Positions 34,232 to 49,200 of a DNA stretch of 64,000 nt are shown piece by piece. A program made the translations under genes and the position numbers. Origin of the DNA: Stomorhina lunata (Eukaryota; Arthropoda; Insecta; Diptera; Rhiniidae); the NCBI GenBank assembly GCA_933228675.1, contig OW121744.1:21129036-21193035 (forward strand). The letters run 5' to 3'. Under the pieces are notes generated by a model. The model was not told the DNA's origin. It worked only from the letters and a program-made list of their open reading frames with translations, and made no database searches. The first letter of the stretch is position 1, and every line of letters begins with the position of its first letter.

Positions 34232-37200
34232 CTGAAGTGAAAAGAAGAAAATGAAAGGAAATTAAAAAAGGTTTGCTTATAAGATATGTCGATTATGCGA
34301 TATATATTAAAATGTAAGATATTTCAGAAATATTTGTGTAGCATACTTTTAGGATTATCTCAATAATATATAACATATAGAAAAAATTTTTATCAAACAT
34401 TTTTGTATAGAAAATTTTTTATCAAAAGTTTTTGTATAGAAAATTTTTTTATAAAAAATTTTTCTATAGAAAATTTTTTGGTCAAAAATTTTTTATCAAC
34501 AATTTTTTTATCAAAAAAATTTCTATAGAAAATTTGTTTGTCAAAAATTTTTATTATCAACTATTTTTCTATAGAAAATTAGTTTGTCAAAAATTTTTTA
34601 TCAAAAATTTTTCTATAGAAAATTTTTTTATCAAAAATTTTTCCATAGACAAATTTTTTATCAAAAAATTTTCTATAGAAAATGTTCTTACAAAAATTTT
34701 TCTGTAGAAAATTTTCTTACAAAAATTTCTCTATAGAAAATTTTTGATAAAAAATTTTTATATCAAAAAATATTCTATAGAAATTTTTTTTATGAAAAAT
34801 TTTTCTAAAGAAAATTTTTTTTCAAAAATTTTTTTATAGAAAAATATTAGATAAAAAAGATATAGAAAAATCTTTGATAAAAAATTTTTCTATAAAAAAT
34901 TTTTTAAGAAAGATTTTTCTATATTCTTTCTATAGAAAAATTGTTTATCAAAGATTTTTCTATAGAAAAATTGTTTATCAAAGATTTTTCTATAGAAAAA
35001 TTGTTTATCACAGATTTTTCTAATTTCTTTGTAAAAAATATTTTTATAAAAAATTTTTTTTGTAAAAATTTTTTTTTGTAAAAAATTTTTTTATAAATTT
35101 TTTTTTTCAAAAATTTTTCTAAAGAATTTTTTTTTTATCAAAAACTTTTCTAAAGAAAATTTTCTTATTAAAAATTTTTCTAAAGAAAATTTTTTATCAA
35201 AAATTTTTCTATAGAAAATTTTTTTATCAAAAATTTTTCTATAGAAAAATTTATGATCAAAGATTTTTCTATACTTTTTTTTTTAATTTTTCTATAAAAA
35301 TATTTTTATCAAAAGCTTTCCTATAGAAAACTTTTTTGGAAAATTTTCTCTAAAGAAAATTTTTTATCAATAATTTTACTCGATAAAATTTTTTTATCAA
35401 TAATTTTTCTAAAGAAAATTTTTTATCTAAGATTTTTCTATTTTTCTTTTATTAAAAATTTTTCTACAGAAAATTTTTTAATAAAAATTTTTTCTATAGA
35501 AAATTTTTTTATCAAAGTTTTTCTATAGAAATTTTTTTATCAAAATTTTTTCTATAGAAAATTTTTTATCAAACATTTTTTGATTTTTATTTTTTCGAGC
35601 AAAATAACAACTATTTTCGATTTTTATTTTTTCCAGCCGAAATAAAAGTTATTTTTACTTTTATTTTTTGCGGGCGAAATTTTTTGACATTTATTTTTTC
35701 TAGACGAAGTTAAAGTTATTTTTTGACTTTATTTTTTTCAAGCGAAAATAGTAGTTATTTTTGACTTTTTTACGAGCAGATTTAAAAGTTATATTTTTAG
35801 TTTTATTTTTCGGTAAAGATAACAGTTATATTCGACTATTATTTATTCGAGAAAAAATAATTTTTGACTTTTATTTTTTTGAGCAGAAACAAAAGTTATT
35901 TTTATTTAAATTCATGACAAATTTTTTAATAAATTTATGAATTCATCAAGAATTTAAACAAAAATAACTTTTATTTCTGCTCGAAAAAATAAAAGTCAAA
36001 AATAACTTTTAACTTTACTCGAAAAAAATAAAAGTTTAAAATAACTTTTATTTCTGCTAGAAAAAATAAAGGTCAAAACATAATTCTTATTTTCTGACTT
36101 TTACAATAAAAGTTATAACAGTTACGGTCCTTGGTTTAAACTTATGCCTGAGAACTAGGGACCATCGTTAGAAATCTATTACGGTCTTAGGCTATCTATA
36201 GTTTAAAAATTTGACCTCTTATGAACTTATGTCCATAGACTTAATTCAGATCTACTACATACTAAGTTTTTTACTCAAAACTTTTCTCTGTAAACTCACC
36301 TTCCATTTGAACATCTCGAATTGTGAGTACCCGTTGGCTGATATTCACTCACAGCATGTCTGGGTGGAGGATAATGGATATGTATATTGCGAGGCGGCAA
36401 CTGGGCAGTGCCGACATTAGCTCCAGGTGGATAATACGGAGGCAGGGGTGGAGGATGTTGAGCTGTAGGTGTAATCTGATAACGATTTTGTGTACCGCCC
36501 ACACAGGGCAAAGGATTATTATAGTAATTCTCCTGGGGTGGCACACGACCGGCTGAGGCGGCACACTGGGGTGGCATGCCCCAGGTGGAGAAGCCGCCCG
36601 ATGAGCTACTGTGTATGGAGGAGTTAAGGGCTCTACAATGAAAAATGGAATATATATAAAAATTTGTTTGGAAGTCTTTAGATATTTATTATATGAGTCA
36701 AATCAAATCCTTCTTAATGATTTTAATATTTTTTTTAAACAATTTTTTATCAAAAATTTTTCTATAGAAAATTTTTTTTATCAAAAAAATTTTTATATAA
36801 AATTTTTTTTATCAAAATTTTCTATAGAAAATTTTTTGTGTCAAAAATTTTTCTATAGAAAATTTTTTGTATCAAAAATTTTTCTATAGACAATTTTTTG
36901 TATCAAAAATTTTCCTATAGAAAATTTTTTGTATTAAAAATTTTTCGATAGAAAATTTTTTGTATCAAAAATTTTTCTTTAGAAAATTTTTTGTATCAAA
37001 AATTTTTCTTTAGAAATTTTTTTGTATTAAAAATTTTTCTATAGAACATTTTTTTTGTATCAAAAATTTTTCTATAGAAAATTTTTTGTAGCAAAAATTT
37101 TTCAATAGAAAATCTTTTGTATCAAAAATTTTTCTATAGAAAATTTTTTGTATCAACAATTTTTCTATAGAAAAATTTGTGTGTCAATAATTTCTCTTTA

Positions 37201-40200
37201 GAAATTTTTTTGTATCAAAAATTTTTCTTTAGAAAATTTTTTGTATCAAAAATTTTTCTTTGGAAAATTTTTTGTATCAAAAATTTTTCTTTAGAAAATT
37301 TTTTGTATCAGAAATGTTTTTATCAATAAGTTTCTATAGAACATTTTTGTATCAAAAATTTTTCTATAGAAAATTTTTTTAGAAAATTTTTCAATCAAAT
37401 ATTTTTCTATAGAAAAATTTTTATCAAAAATTTTTTGTATTAAAAATTATTCTATAGAAAAATTTTTAAAAATTTTTTGATCAAAAAAATTTTTTTTTAT
37501 GTCCCAAAATTTTTGAAAAACTCTTTTAAAGATATTTTTGATAGAAAATTTTTTATAAAAAATTTTTAATAGAAAATTTGTTTATCAAAAATTTTAAATA
37601 GAATTTTTTTTTATTAAAGATTTTTCTATAGAAAATTTTTTATCAAAAATTTTCAGAAATTTTATCAAAAATTTTTCTGTAGAAATTTTATCAAAAATTT
37701 TTCTATAGAAAAATTTTTGATCAAACATTTTTCTATAGAATTTTTTTTTATAAAGTCTTTGATTTGACCTCTAAACTAATTATAAACTTTCTTCTTGATT
37801 TCAACTTACCCCGAACCTCCAGATTTGGAGCTTTTCCTTGAAGATTGTGGTGACCCAGGAGCATAGCCACATGATGAGGGCACTGGTGGTGGATGTTCCG
37901 GTGGTGGTGGCAAAAATTCTGACCAATTAATTTGTTCTGATTAGTTTACAAACACACAATTTAACAAAAACACATTTATTTTCGAGAGCGACATCAAGTT
38001 GTAGGATCGGAAAGGGAAAAGAAAAATAGGAAGTGAAAATAATTAACATAAATAGTTTGTTAAACAAAAAAAAAATTAATTGAAATTCAAAATTAATAAC
38101 AGCCCAAGGAAGGGAAAATAATTGTTAAATTGCTTAAAATTATTAGTAAATATAAGAAATTAAAATTTAGATTTTATCCATGATTTCACTCCCTGAATTC
38201 GTTAAACGTTTTTTTTTCGACATGACCCTAGGCAATTTGTTAATTTAAGCTTAACATATTGAACTTATGTATTTCTTGCTACTCCTAGATTTCAAGTGCT
38301 TTTAATATTAATACAGGAAACACTTTAAAATGTTTGGTATTTTGCCTCGAGTTATTGTATGAATTAAATTTAAAAATAAATACTTTAGAAAAAAAGAAAA
38401 CAAAAATAGAATTTAATTCTTTATGCTTATAAAGGGTCTTCCAGCTGGGGCTTTCAAACTTTTACGGCTGCATGTGTCTAATAAGTGGTTCACTTTGTCT
38501 TGCAAAATTATTATGAAGGACTAAAGCCTTCAACAAGACAATAACAATCCAAAGAATCCCCACAAAGATGTGAACCGCCGTGGTATAGCAGGTTAGTCAT
38601 CCGCCTAGCATACCAGAGGTCCTAAGTTCAGTCCCTGGCCAGACTCATTGTCTGATAAAAGTACCCTTGTTCTAACAAAAATCTCATGGGAATTATGTAT
38701 GTATTTATTAGATTTAAAAATAAAACGTTCCTAATGAAAGCCCCTTTATATCCTTAACTTGTATTTTGATATACAAAAAAAAACTCCAAATACCTAAACG
38801 GAGGGTTTGTTTAACGAAATACAAAACGCAAAATGAGTTGGCAACAAAAAAATCTGTAATATACCCCACACTTAACATTCAAATGCTGCTTCTGCGAGCA
38901 GCTGTCAATAGCAATCATTTGTTTAAAATCAAAAGGATAACAAGGATAACGGTCTTATGTTTGAAAAACAAACAAAAAACTAAAGAAAAGTTGAAAAAAA
39001 TCTCTTTAAGCTTAACAAATCGAGTGCGAAAACAATTGTGTTTAGCAAAAAAAAAAAAAAAAAACAGAAAAATCTTCAAAAAAGCAAAAATTAAAAAAAT
39101 ATAAGGATATACGTACAAAGAAAAATACTACGCAATAAAACAAAGGACGGAAAGGAATAAATAAAAGAGATCCATTAACATCATGATATGGTTATTAACG
39201 AAAAAAAACTAAATATTTTAAAAATCAGCAACGAATAACTTAAGTATGATGATAACAAATGGGCTTGGATAAGCTTGAAAAGGATGTTTCCAAATAAAAA
39301 GCTAAGGCAACGAAAAAGTATTAGGTGTAGCTTAATAAGTATAAGTTTTTTAGAAGCTTCTAACCCACACACCCACTTTCAGTTGAGAAATAGTTTAAAA
39401 AATCACTTTGTGTGTTTGTTGCTGACACACATACAACACAAAAAATGTTATATAGAATATTTTGTATTAAAAAAATGTTATATAAAAAATTTTCGATGAA
39501 AAAATTTTATATAGAAAATTTTCGATAAAAAAATTTTATACAGAAAATTTTCGATGAAAAAATTTTTTTTCGATAAAATAATTTTACACAGAAAATTTTC
39601 GATGAAAAAATTTTATTTAGAAAATTTTTGAAACAAAAATTTTATATAGAAAATTTTCGATAAAAAAATTTTAATAGAAAATTTTCGATAAAAAAATTTT
39701 AATAGAAAATTTTCGATGAAAAAATATTATATAGAAAATTTTCGATGAAAAAATGTTATTAAGAAATTTTTCGATAAAAAAATTTTATATGGAAAATTTT
39801 AAATGAAAAAATTTTATATAGGAAATTATCGATAAAAAAAATTTTATACAGAAAATTTTCGATGAAAAAAATTTTTTTCGATAAAATAATTTTACACAGA
39901 AAATTTTCGATGAAAAAATTTTATTTAGAAAATTTTTGAAACAAAAATTTTATATAGAAAATTTTCGATAAAAAAATTTTAAAAGAAAATTTTCGATAAA
40001 AAAATTTTAATAGAAAATTTTCGATGAAAAAATATTATATAGAAAATTTTCGATGAAAAAATGTTATTAAGAAAATTTTCGATGGAAAAATTTTATTTAG
40101 AAAAATTTCGATAAAAAAATTTTATATAGAAAATTTTAAATGAAAAAATTTTATATAGGAAATTATCGATAAAAAATTTCGATGACAAAATGTTATATAG

Positions 40201-43200
40201 AAAATTTTCAAAGAAAAAATTTTATATAGAAAATTTTCGTTTAAAAAATTTTATATAGAAAATTTTCAATAAAAAAATTTTATATAGAAAATTTTCAATA
40301 AAAAAATTTTATATAGAAAATTTTCAATAAAAAAATTTTATATAGATAATTTTCGTTAAATGGTTATGGGTTCGAATAAAAATTTTCGATAAAAAATTTT
40401 ATATAGAAAATTTTTGCCGAAAAAAATTTATAAAAAAAATTTTCGATGAAAAAATTATATAAAACAAATTTTCGATGAAAAAATTCTAAATATAAAGTGT
40501 TCGATTAAAAAATTTTATATAGAAAATTTTCGATGAAAAAAATTTATATAGAAAATTTTCGATGAAAAAAATTTATATAGAAAATTTTCCATGAAAGAAT
40601 TTTCGATAAAAAAATGTTATATAGAAAATTTTCGATGAAAAAATTTTATATAGAAAATTTTCGTTGAAAATATTATATCTGGAAAATTTTCGATGAAAAA
40701 ATTTTGTATAGAAAATTTTCGATAAAAAAATTTTATACAGAAAATTTTCAATGAAAATATTTTATATAAAAAATTCTCGATGAAAAAATTTTGTATAGAA
40801 CATTTTTGATGAAAAAATTTTGTATAGAAAATTTTCGATAAAAAAATTTTATACAGAAAATTTTCGATGAAATAATTTTATATAAAAAATTCTCTTCTTA
40901 TAAAGAAAATTTTCGATAAAAAAATTTTAAAAGAAAAATTTTGATACAAAAAAAAAATTGTATATAGAAAATTTTCGATTAATAAATTTATTATAGAAAA
41001 TATTCGATGGAAAAATTAAAAACAAAAAAAATTTTCGATGAAAAAATTTTATATAGAAAATTTTTGATGAAAAAAATGTATAATTTTATATAGAAAATTT
41101 TTAATAAAAAAATTTTATAAAGAAAATTTTCGATGAAAAAATGTATATAGAAAATTTAAGATAAAAACATTTTATATAGAAAATTTTTGTTAAAAAATTT
41201 TATATAGAAAATTATCAATAAAAAATTTTATATAGAAATGTTCTATATATATTTTATAGAACATTTTTGACGAAAAAATTTTGTATAGAAAATTTTTGAC
41301 GAACAAATTTTATATAGAAAATTTTCGTTAAAAAAGATTTAGATAGAAAATTTTATATAAAAAAATTTTATATAGAAAATTTTGTATAAAAAAATTTTAT
41401 ATAGAAAATTTTATATAAAAAATTAATTAATAATTTTATATAGAAATTTTAAATAAAAAATTTTATATATGAATTTTTTTTTAATTGTATATGGAAAATT
41501 TTAGATGAAAAAATTTTATATTGAAAATTTTAAATAAAAAAATTTTAGGATTTATCAGGCTTGAGTTCATTTTTAATTTTCAAATTATTAATTTGAAAAT
41601 TTGAAAGTAATAATGTGCAGAAAAACTGAAAAAATTATTTTTTAAATGAACTCAAGCCTGATAAATCCTAATTTTTCAATTCAATTTAAAGTTCGGATAA
41701 TTAATTTCTAAAAAAAATTTATATAGAAAATTTTTGATAAAAATTTTCGATGAAAAAATTGTATATAGAAACATTTCGATGAAAAAATTTTATATAGAAA
41801 ATTTTTAATAACAATATTTTATATAGAAGATTGAAAAAATTGTATACGAAAAATTTTCGTTAAAAAAATTTTAGATAGAAAATTTTCGATGCAATAACTT
41901 TATATAGAAAATTTTCGAAAACAAAAATTTTATAAAGAAACTTTTCGATTAAAAAAATTTTAAATGGAAAAATTTCAATAAAAAAATTTTATATAGAAAA
42001 TTTTCCATAGAAAATTTTCGACGAAAAAATTTTATAGAGAAAATTTTCGATGAAAAAAATTTATACAGAAAATGTTCAATAAAAAAATTTATATAGAAAA
42101 TTTAAGATGCAAAAAAATTTTAAAAAGAAAATTTTCAATGAATAAATTTTATATAGAAAATTTTAGTTGAAAAAATTTTATATAGAAATATTTCAATGAA
42201 AACATTTTACATAGAAAATTTTCGATGTAAAAATTTTATACAGAAAATTTTTAATGGAAAACTTTTATATAGTAAATTTTCGATGAAATAACTTTATATA
42301 GAAAATTTTCGATGAAATAGCTTTGTATAGAAAACTTTCGATGAAAATATTTTGAATTCAAAATTTTCGATAAAAATATTTTTTAAAGAAAATTTTCTAT
42401 GAAACAATTTTATATAGAAAATATTCGATGAAAAAATTGTATATAGAAAATTTTCGACAAACAATTTTATATAGAAAATGTTCGATGAATAAATTTTATA
42501 TAGAAAACTTTTGATAAAAAAAATTTATATAAAAAATTCTTGATGAAAAAATTTTATATAGAAAATTTTCGATAAAAAAAAATTTATATAGAAAATTTTC
42601 GATGAAAAAATTTTATATAGAAAATTTTCGATAAAAAAAGATTTTATATAGAAAATTTTCGATAAAAAAGATTTTATATAGAAAATTTTCGATAAAAAAG
42701 ATTTTATATAGAAAATTTTCGATAAAAAATATTTTATATAGAAAATTTTCGATGAAAAAATTTTATATAGAAAATTCTCGATGAACAAATTTTATATAGA
42801 AAATTCTCGATGAATAAATTTTATATAGAGAACTTTTGATGAAAAAATTTTATATAGAAAATTTTCGATGAGAAAATTTAATATAGAAAATTTTTTAAAG
42901 AAAATTTTCGATGAAAAAAGTTTACACAGAAAATTTTCGATTAAAAAATTTTATATAAAAAATTCTTATCAAATTCTGCCTGGGTTCGAGCCAGACTGCC
43001 ACGTTCGTCCCAAAGGATTAATCCAAACTAAAAACGTAGCCACACCCAATACCTTTTAAGCGTTTAAGAAAGCATTCAAACTTAAAACTTTTAAAATTTT
43101 GGAAAACAAAGACCGAATAAAATACCTGGAGGATATTGATGATAATTATGTTTGCCCGCTGGTCCATTGGGAGGACAATGAGCATTAATGCCCTCTGAAT

Positions 43201-46200
43201 TGGGGGAATGAGTACCGGAATCTTGATCCGTGCTAGAGCCGGAAGTTTTCATACAAGTCGTTTCTGTAGAAGAAGCGCCTATAATCATCGTGGTAGCATA
43301 AGGTGTAGGATTTTCAGGGCTCTATAGGAAAAATATTAAAAATTAAAAATATTAGGAATAATCGAAAGAATTTATATACAAATTTTTATAAAATCAATGA
43401 TTCTTATTGGATTAACATACCTTTCTGCAATTATAAAATGTACTCATGTTCCTGGTATCCACTTCGGCATAATCAGTGCCGCCATCTATTGATGTATTAT
43501 AATTTGATTGACTGTTGGCATTCGACAGCAGTTTCGTTTCACTTAAACCGGAATCCTTATCAGTATCGGTTGTACGCCAACCTCTGTCAATCCATAAACT
43601 GTCTTTGCCATTTATATTCAAGGCTGTTATTTCATTGGCACTTACTACTAAAAAAATGTGAAAGATACGAGAAATGTAAGAAAAAAATTAGAACATTTTT
43701 TCATGTTTTCTCTAGTTTTTGTAGCTACAAATGAAGTAATCTACTAAAAAAATCTTAGTATTCTTTTATATTGACTTACTATTTGTCTAAGTTCTATTAA
43801 AAAAAATGTAGTTTCATTTTATATTTTTTTCTTTTTGGCTACTTTTGACTCATATCAAGTTAATTAAGGATTTTGTTAGTTTTTTTTATTAAATTTTTTT
43901 TTTGGGTGAAAAATTCATTTTGTTTCTAAAGGAAGTCATTAGAGTGTCAATATTTTGTTTGGAAAAGTATATGTTTTTATCCGAAACCAGACAGAAATTA
44001 ATTAATCTCAAGACCATGATTGATTTAGGAATTGGTGAAAATGTTGTAAATTACTATTAGAATTGATTGTGAAGAGAATGACGAAAAAACACTAAATGAA
44101 TAGTATCACGTTTGTTAGGAACAAATTGAGGACAATTAAGTTTTTCCTATTAAATATACGATCAATAAAAAAATTGGTAGTAAATTAAGTTTGTTTTTTT
44201 TTTTACAAAGGCTAGTAATTAAACTGGACTACAGAAAATATGCTCAAAATAATTAAACCTTTTTTGTTTATCAAATATTTTTATCTGAAATTTTTCTCTA
44301 GAAAAATTTTTACTTTCAAAAATTTTTCTATAGAAATATTTTTATCAAAAATTTTTCTATAGAAATATTTTTATCAAAAATTTTTCTATAGAAAAATATT
44401 TTTATCGAAAATTTTTCTATAGAAAAATATTTTTATCGAAAATTTTTCTATAGAAAAATATTTTTATCGAAAATTTTTCTATAGAAAAATATTTTTACCG
44501 AAAATTTTTTTATAGAAAAATATTTTTATCGAAAATTTTTCTATAGAAAAATATTTTTACCAAAAATTTTTCTATAGAAAAATATTTTTACCAAAAATTT
44601 TTCTATAGAAAAATATTTTTGCCAAAAATTTTTCTATAGAAAAATATTTTTACCAAAAATTTTTTTATGGAAAAATATTTTTACGAAAAATTTTTCTATA
44701 GAAAAATATTTTTACCAAAAATTTTTCTATAGAAAAATATTTTTACCAAAAATTTTTCTATAGAAAAATATTTTTACCAAAAATTTTTCTATAGAAAAAT
44801 ATTTTTATCAAAAATTTTTCTATAGAAAAATATTTTTACCAAAAATTTTTCTATAGAAAAATAATTTTACCAAAAATTTTTCTATAGAAAAATATTTTTA
44901 CCAAAAATTTTTCTATAGAAAAATATTTTTACCAAAAATTTTTCTATAGAAAAATATTTTTAACAACAAATTTTCTATAGAAAATCTTTTATCAAATATG
45001 TTTCTATAGAAATTTTTTATCAACAATTTTCTTATAAAAATTTTTCTATAGAATTTTTTTTTTCAACAATTTTTCTTTAAAAAATATTTTAGTAGAAAAT
45101 TTTTTTATCCAAAATTTTTCTATACAAACAATTTTTTGTGAAAATTTTTGTATAGAAATATTTTTTATCGCAAAATTTTCTAAAGAAAAAAAAATTTTGG
45201 ATAAAATATTGATCGATAAAATTTTTTCAATAGAAAAAATATTCTATAAAAAAAAAATTATAGAAAACTTTTAGATCAAAAATTTTTATAAAAAAAATTT
45301 CAATAGAAAAATTTTCGATGAAGCAACTTTTCTATGAAAAATTTGTGATAAATTTTCTATAGAAAAATTTTTGATAAAAATATTTTTTATAAAAATTTTT
45401 TCTATAGAAAAATTATATTACAAAATTTTTTTCTTACAAAATATTCTTCCATAGAAAAATATATCAAAAATTCTTTTATAAAAAAATTTTAATTATAGAT
45501 AAAATTTTTTCTGAAAATTTTTTCTATCGAAAATTTTTCTATAGAAATATTTTTTTATCGAAAAATCTTTTACTGTAGAAAAATTTTGAATAAAAAAATT
45601 ATCTATAGCAAATTTTTCAATAAAAAAATATTCGATAAAAAGAAATTTATAGAAAAGTTTTCTATTAAAAATTTTTCTATAAAAAAATTTTCTATCAAAA
45701 ATTTTTCTATAAAAAAATTTTCGATAAAAAATTTTTCTATAAAAAAATTTTCTATACACAATTTTCGATAGTACGTATTTTTCTATGGAAACATTTTTGA
45801 TAAATTTTCTATAGACAAATTTTTGATAAAAATTTTCTGTAAAACAAATTTTTATAAAAATATTTTTCGATAGAAAAATTTTTGATAAAAATATTTTTCT
45901 ATAAAAAAATTTTTGATAAAAATATTTTTCTGCAGAAAAATTTTTGGTAAAAATATTTTTCTATAGATAGATAAAAAAATTTTTCTATAGAAAAAAATTA
46001 AATGAAAATATTTTTCTACAGAAAATTTTTTGATAAAAATATTTTTCTATAGAAAAATTTTTGATATAAATATTTTTCTATAGAAAAATTTTTGATGAAA
46101 TTATTCTTCTATAGAAAAATTTTTGATAAAAATATTTTTCTATAGAAACATTTTTAATAAAAATATTTTTCTACAGAAAAATTTTTGATAAAAATATTTT

Positions 46201-49200
46201 TCTATAGAAAAATTTTTGATAAAAATATTTTTCTATTGAAAAATTTTTGATAAAAATAATTTTTTGCTGTAAAAAAATTTTGAATAAAAAAATGATCGAT
46301 AAGAAATTTTTCAATAGAAAAATATTATATAACAAAAATTTATAAGAAAGTTTTCGATCGAAATTTTTCTATAGGAAAATTTTTTTATAGAAAAATTTTT
46401 GGTAAATTTTCTATACAAAAATTTTTGATAAAAAAGTTTTCTCTAGAAAAGTTTTTGATAAAAATATTCTCTAGAAAAGTTTTTGATAAAAATTTTCTCT
46501 AGAAAAGTTTTTGATAAAAATTATCTGTAGAAAAATTTTTGATAAAAATATTTTTCTATAGAAAAATTTTTGATAAAAATGTTTTTATCAAAAATTTTTC
46601 TTTAAACAAATTTTTTATCGCAAATTCTACCATAGAATTTTTTTTTATAGAAAATTTTTCAACAGAAATTTTTTATCGAAAATTTTTATCAAAAAGTTTT
46701 CTATAGAAATTTTTTCTATCAAAAATTTTTCTATAGAAAATTTATCAAAACTTTTTCCATAAATTCTATAGAAAAATTTTTCTTTCTAAAAAATTTTTTA
46801 TTCAAAATTTTTCTACAGTAGAAGATTTTTTCGAAAATTTTTCTATGGAAAAAATATTTTGTAACAGTGAAATTATTTGTAAACAAGACAAGAATTTTCG
46901 CATCCCCTAAGGTATACTTTTATTTTGTACACAATTAAAATTTTCTATTTTAAATATCCTCCAAAAAATGATGAAAACATAAATTATAATTTATTATTAT
47001 CATTGGACTTACCACTTAAATGACCTAATTCTTTGGTCAATTGATGGCGTCGTTTAAAGAATAACATGGCCGCTGCAGCCGAAATTAAAATGGCCAAAAG
47101 CATTGTTATCACTAAAGCCATAAACCATGTTTCGTGGACAACAGTTGTTGACTTGCGTTGAGTTGTCGTGGTGGCAGCATCGTCTGGCATGCCAGCCCCG
47201 TTGGGATGATAGGCGAAGTGACCACCCTCGCCAGCATTGGCGTGACCGGTTATGCTGCTATGCGAACCACTGGGATGGGCACGGGGTGGATGCACCAAAT
47301 GTGCAGGATCCATGAACAAAGAAACCTAAACAAAAGCATAAAAAAATTTAATTTTATGTTCGTTTATTTTATGTAAATGTTTTGTTTTTAATAATTTGCA
47401 TGTATTTTAGTACAAAATCAAACTTACCGGTACAGAGTAGGGACCCTCACCCGCCTTCGTGAAAGAATTTAAGCGTACATTGTATGTAGCACCCGTTGTC
47501 AAATTGTTTAATAAAACCGAAGTTGTGGTGGAGTTTAAAGTCATATTGGCTAAAACTTTTAGGGTATTACCAGCAGTTACCTGTTGTCATAACGAACGAA
47601 AAAATAAAAAATTTTAATAAAGTTTTGCGAATAATTAAAATTTTTATTTTATGGTCTTCCAACAAGCGAAACTACACTCGACTTACCTCAATTTTGTAAC
47701 CCAATAAATTGCCATTATGATGTTGAGGAGGTGGTGGCGACCAACGCACCCATCCTGCCGTAAGATTGTACATGCCAATTTGTATATTATCTGGTGGAGC
47801 GGAGGGTACTTAAACGAGAGAGAAAGGAGATATTGTTAAAAGGGCTTTCATTTTGAATTTTACTCAAAATTGAAAACTTGAGTCAATATTATTATTAAAA
47901 GACTCAAGATTGAGAACTTTTCAATGTATAGGCTCATTTTTAGTAAAAAACTCAATATTATTTAGCGTTTTTAGAAAAATTTTGTAAAAATAGTAAAATT
48001 TTGATAAAAACAAAAAAAAAATTTCGATAGAAAAATTTTTATAATAATAAAAAATTTTCTATAGAAGAATTTTATAATGAAAAATTTTCTATAGAAACAT
48101 TTTTATAATGAAAAATTTTCTATAGAAAAATTTTTATAATGAAAAATTTTCTATAGAAAAATTTTTATAATAAAAAATTTTCTGTAGAAAAATTTGTGTT
48201 ATGGCAAATTTTCTATAGAAAAATTCGTGTTATGGAAAAAAAGAAAAATTTTTATAATGAAAAATTTTCTACGGAAAAATGTTCTATGGAAGAATTTTTA
48301 TAATGAAAAATTTTCTATAGAAGAATTTTTATAATGAAAAATTTTCTATAGAAGAATTTTTATAATGAAAAATTTTCTATAGAAAAATTTTTACAATGAA
48401 AAATTTTCTATAGAAAAATTTTTATAATAAAAAATTTTCTGTAGAAAAATTTTTATAATAAAAAATTTTCTATAGAAAAATTTGTGTTATGGCAAATATT
48501 CTATAGAAAAATTTGTGTTATGAAAAAAAGAAAAATTTTTATAATGAAAAATTTTTGTATATAAAATTTTACAAAGAAAGTTATTGTAGAGAAAAAATTT
48601 TATCAAGAAATATTTTCCATGGACACAGTTTGTAGAGAAAAATTTTCATAAGGAAACATCTTTTAATAGAACATTTTTGTAACTAAATTTTTCCGTAAAA
48701 AATATTTATAACAAACATTTTCTATAACAATTTTTTTATTCTTTAGAAAAATTTTTATAATAAAAATATTTTAAATGACAAATTTTTTATAACAAAAATT
48801 TTATAAGGAAAAATTTTCAGTGGAAATATTTGAATAATGAAAATTTTCCACAGACAGGTTTTGATAAGGAAAAACCTTTTATTGAAAAATTTCTATAACC
48901 AAAAATTTTCGATAGAAAAGTTATTGAAAAGAAAAATATTCGATAAAAAATTTTTCAATAATAAAATTTTTATATCGAAAAATTTTCTATAGAAAAATTT
49001 TTTTAAGGAAGCAATTTTCGTGATCACAATTTTTCTTTAGAAAATTGTCCGTTATCGAAACTTTTCAATATACAATTTTTTGTTATAAAAATTTATCTGT
49101 AGAAAGTTTTTCATCATGAAAATTTTCTATTGAAAATTTTTTGCTATAAAACATTTTCTGTAGAAAATTTTTTGTTATAAAATTTTTCCTTAGAAGTCGT

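Noticed and set aside
33647..34235. Plus-strand open frames opposite the robo exons (33647-33829, 34011-34235, 36211-36556, 43438-43734, 47127-47376)
   Set aside because: They are shadows of the minus-strand robo coding exons, which have clear domain matches and phased splice sites.
38571..38645. A functional tRNA gene
   Set aside because: A- and B-box-like motifs are present but the acceptor and T arms do not pair properly and a body follows; this is a SINE head.
38766..39104. 112-codon lysine-rich frame in a robo intron
   Set aside because: Generated by A-runs; no domain, low complexity, and on the strand opposite to the host gene.
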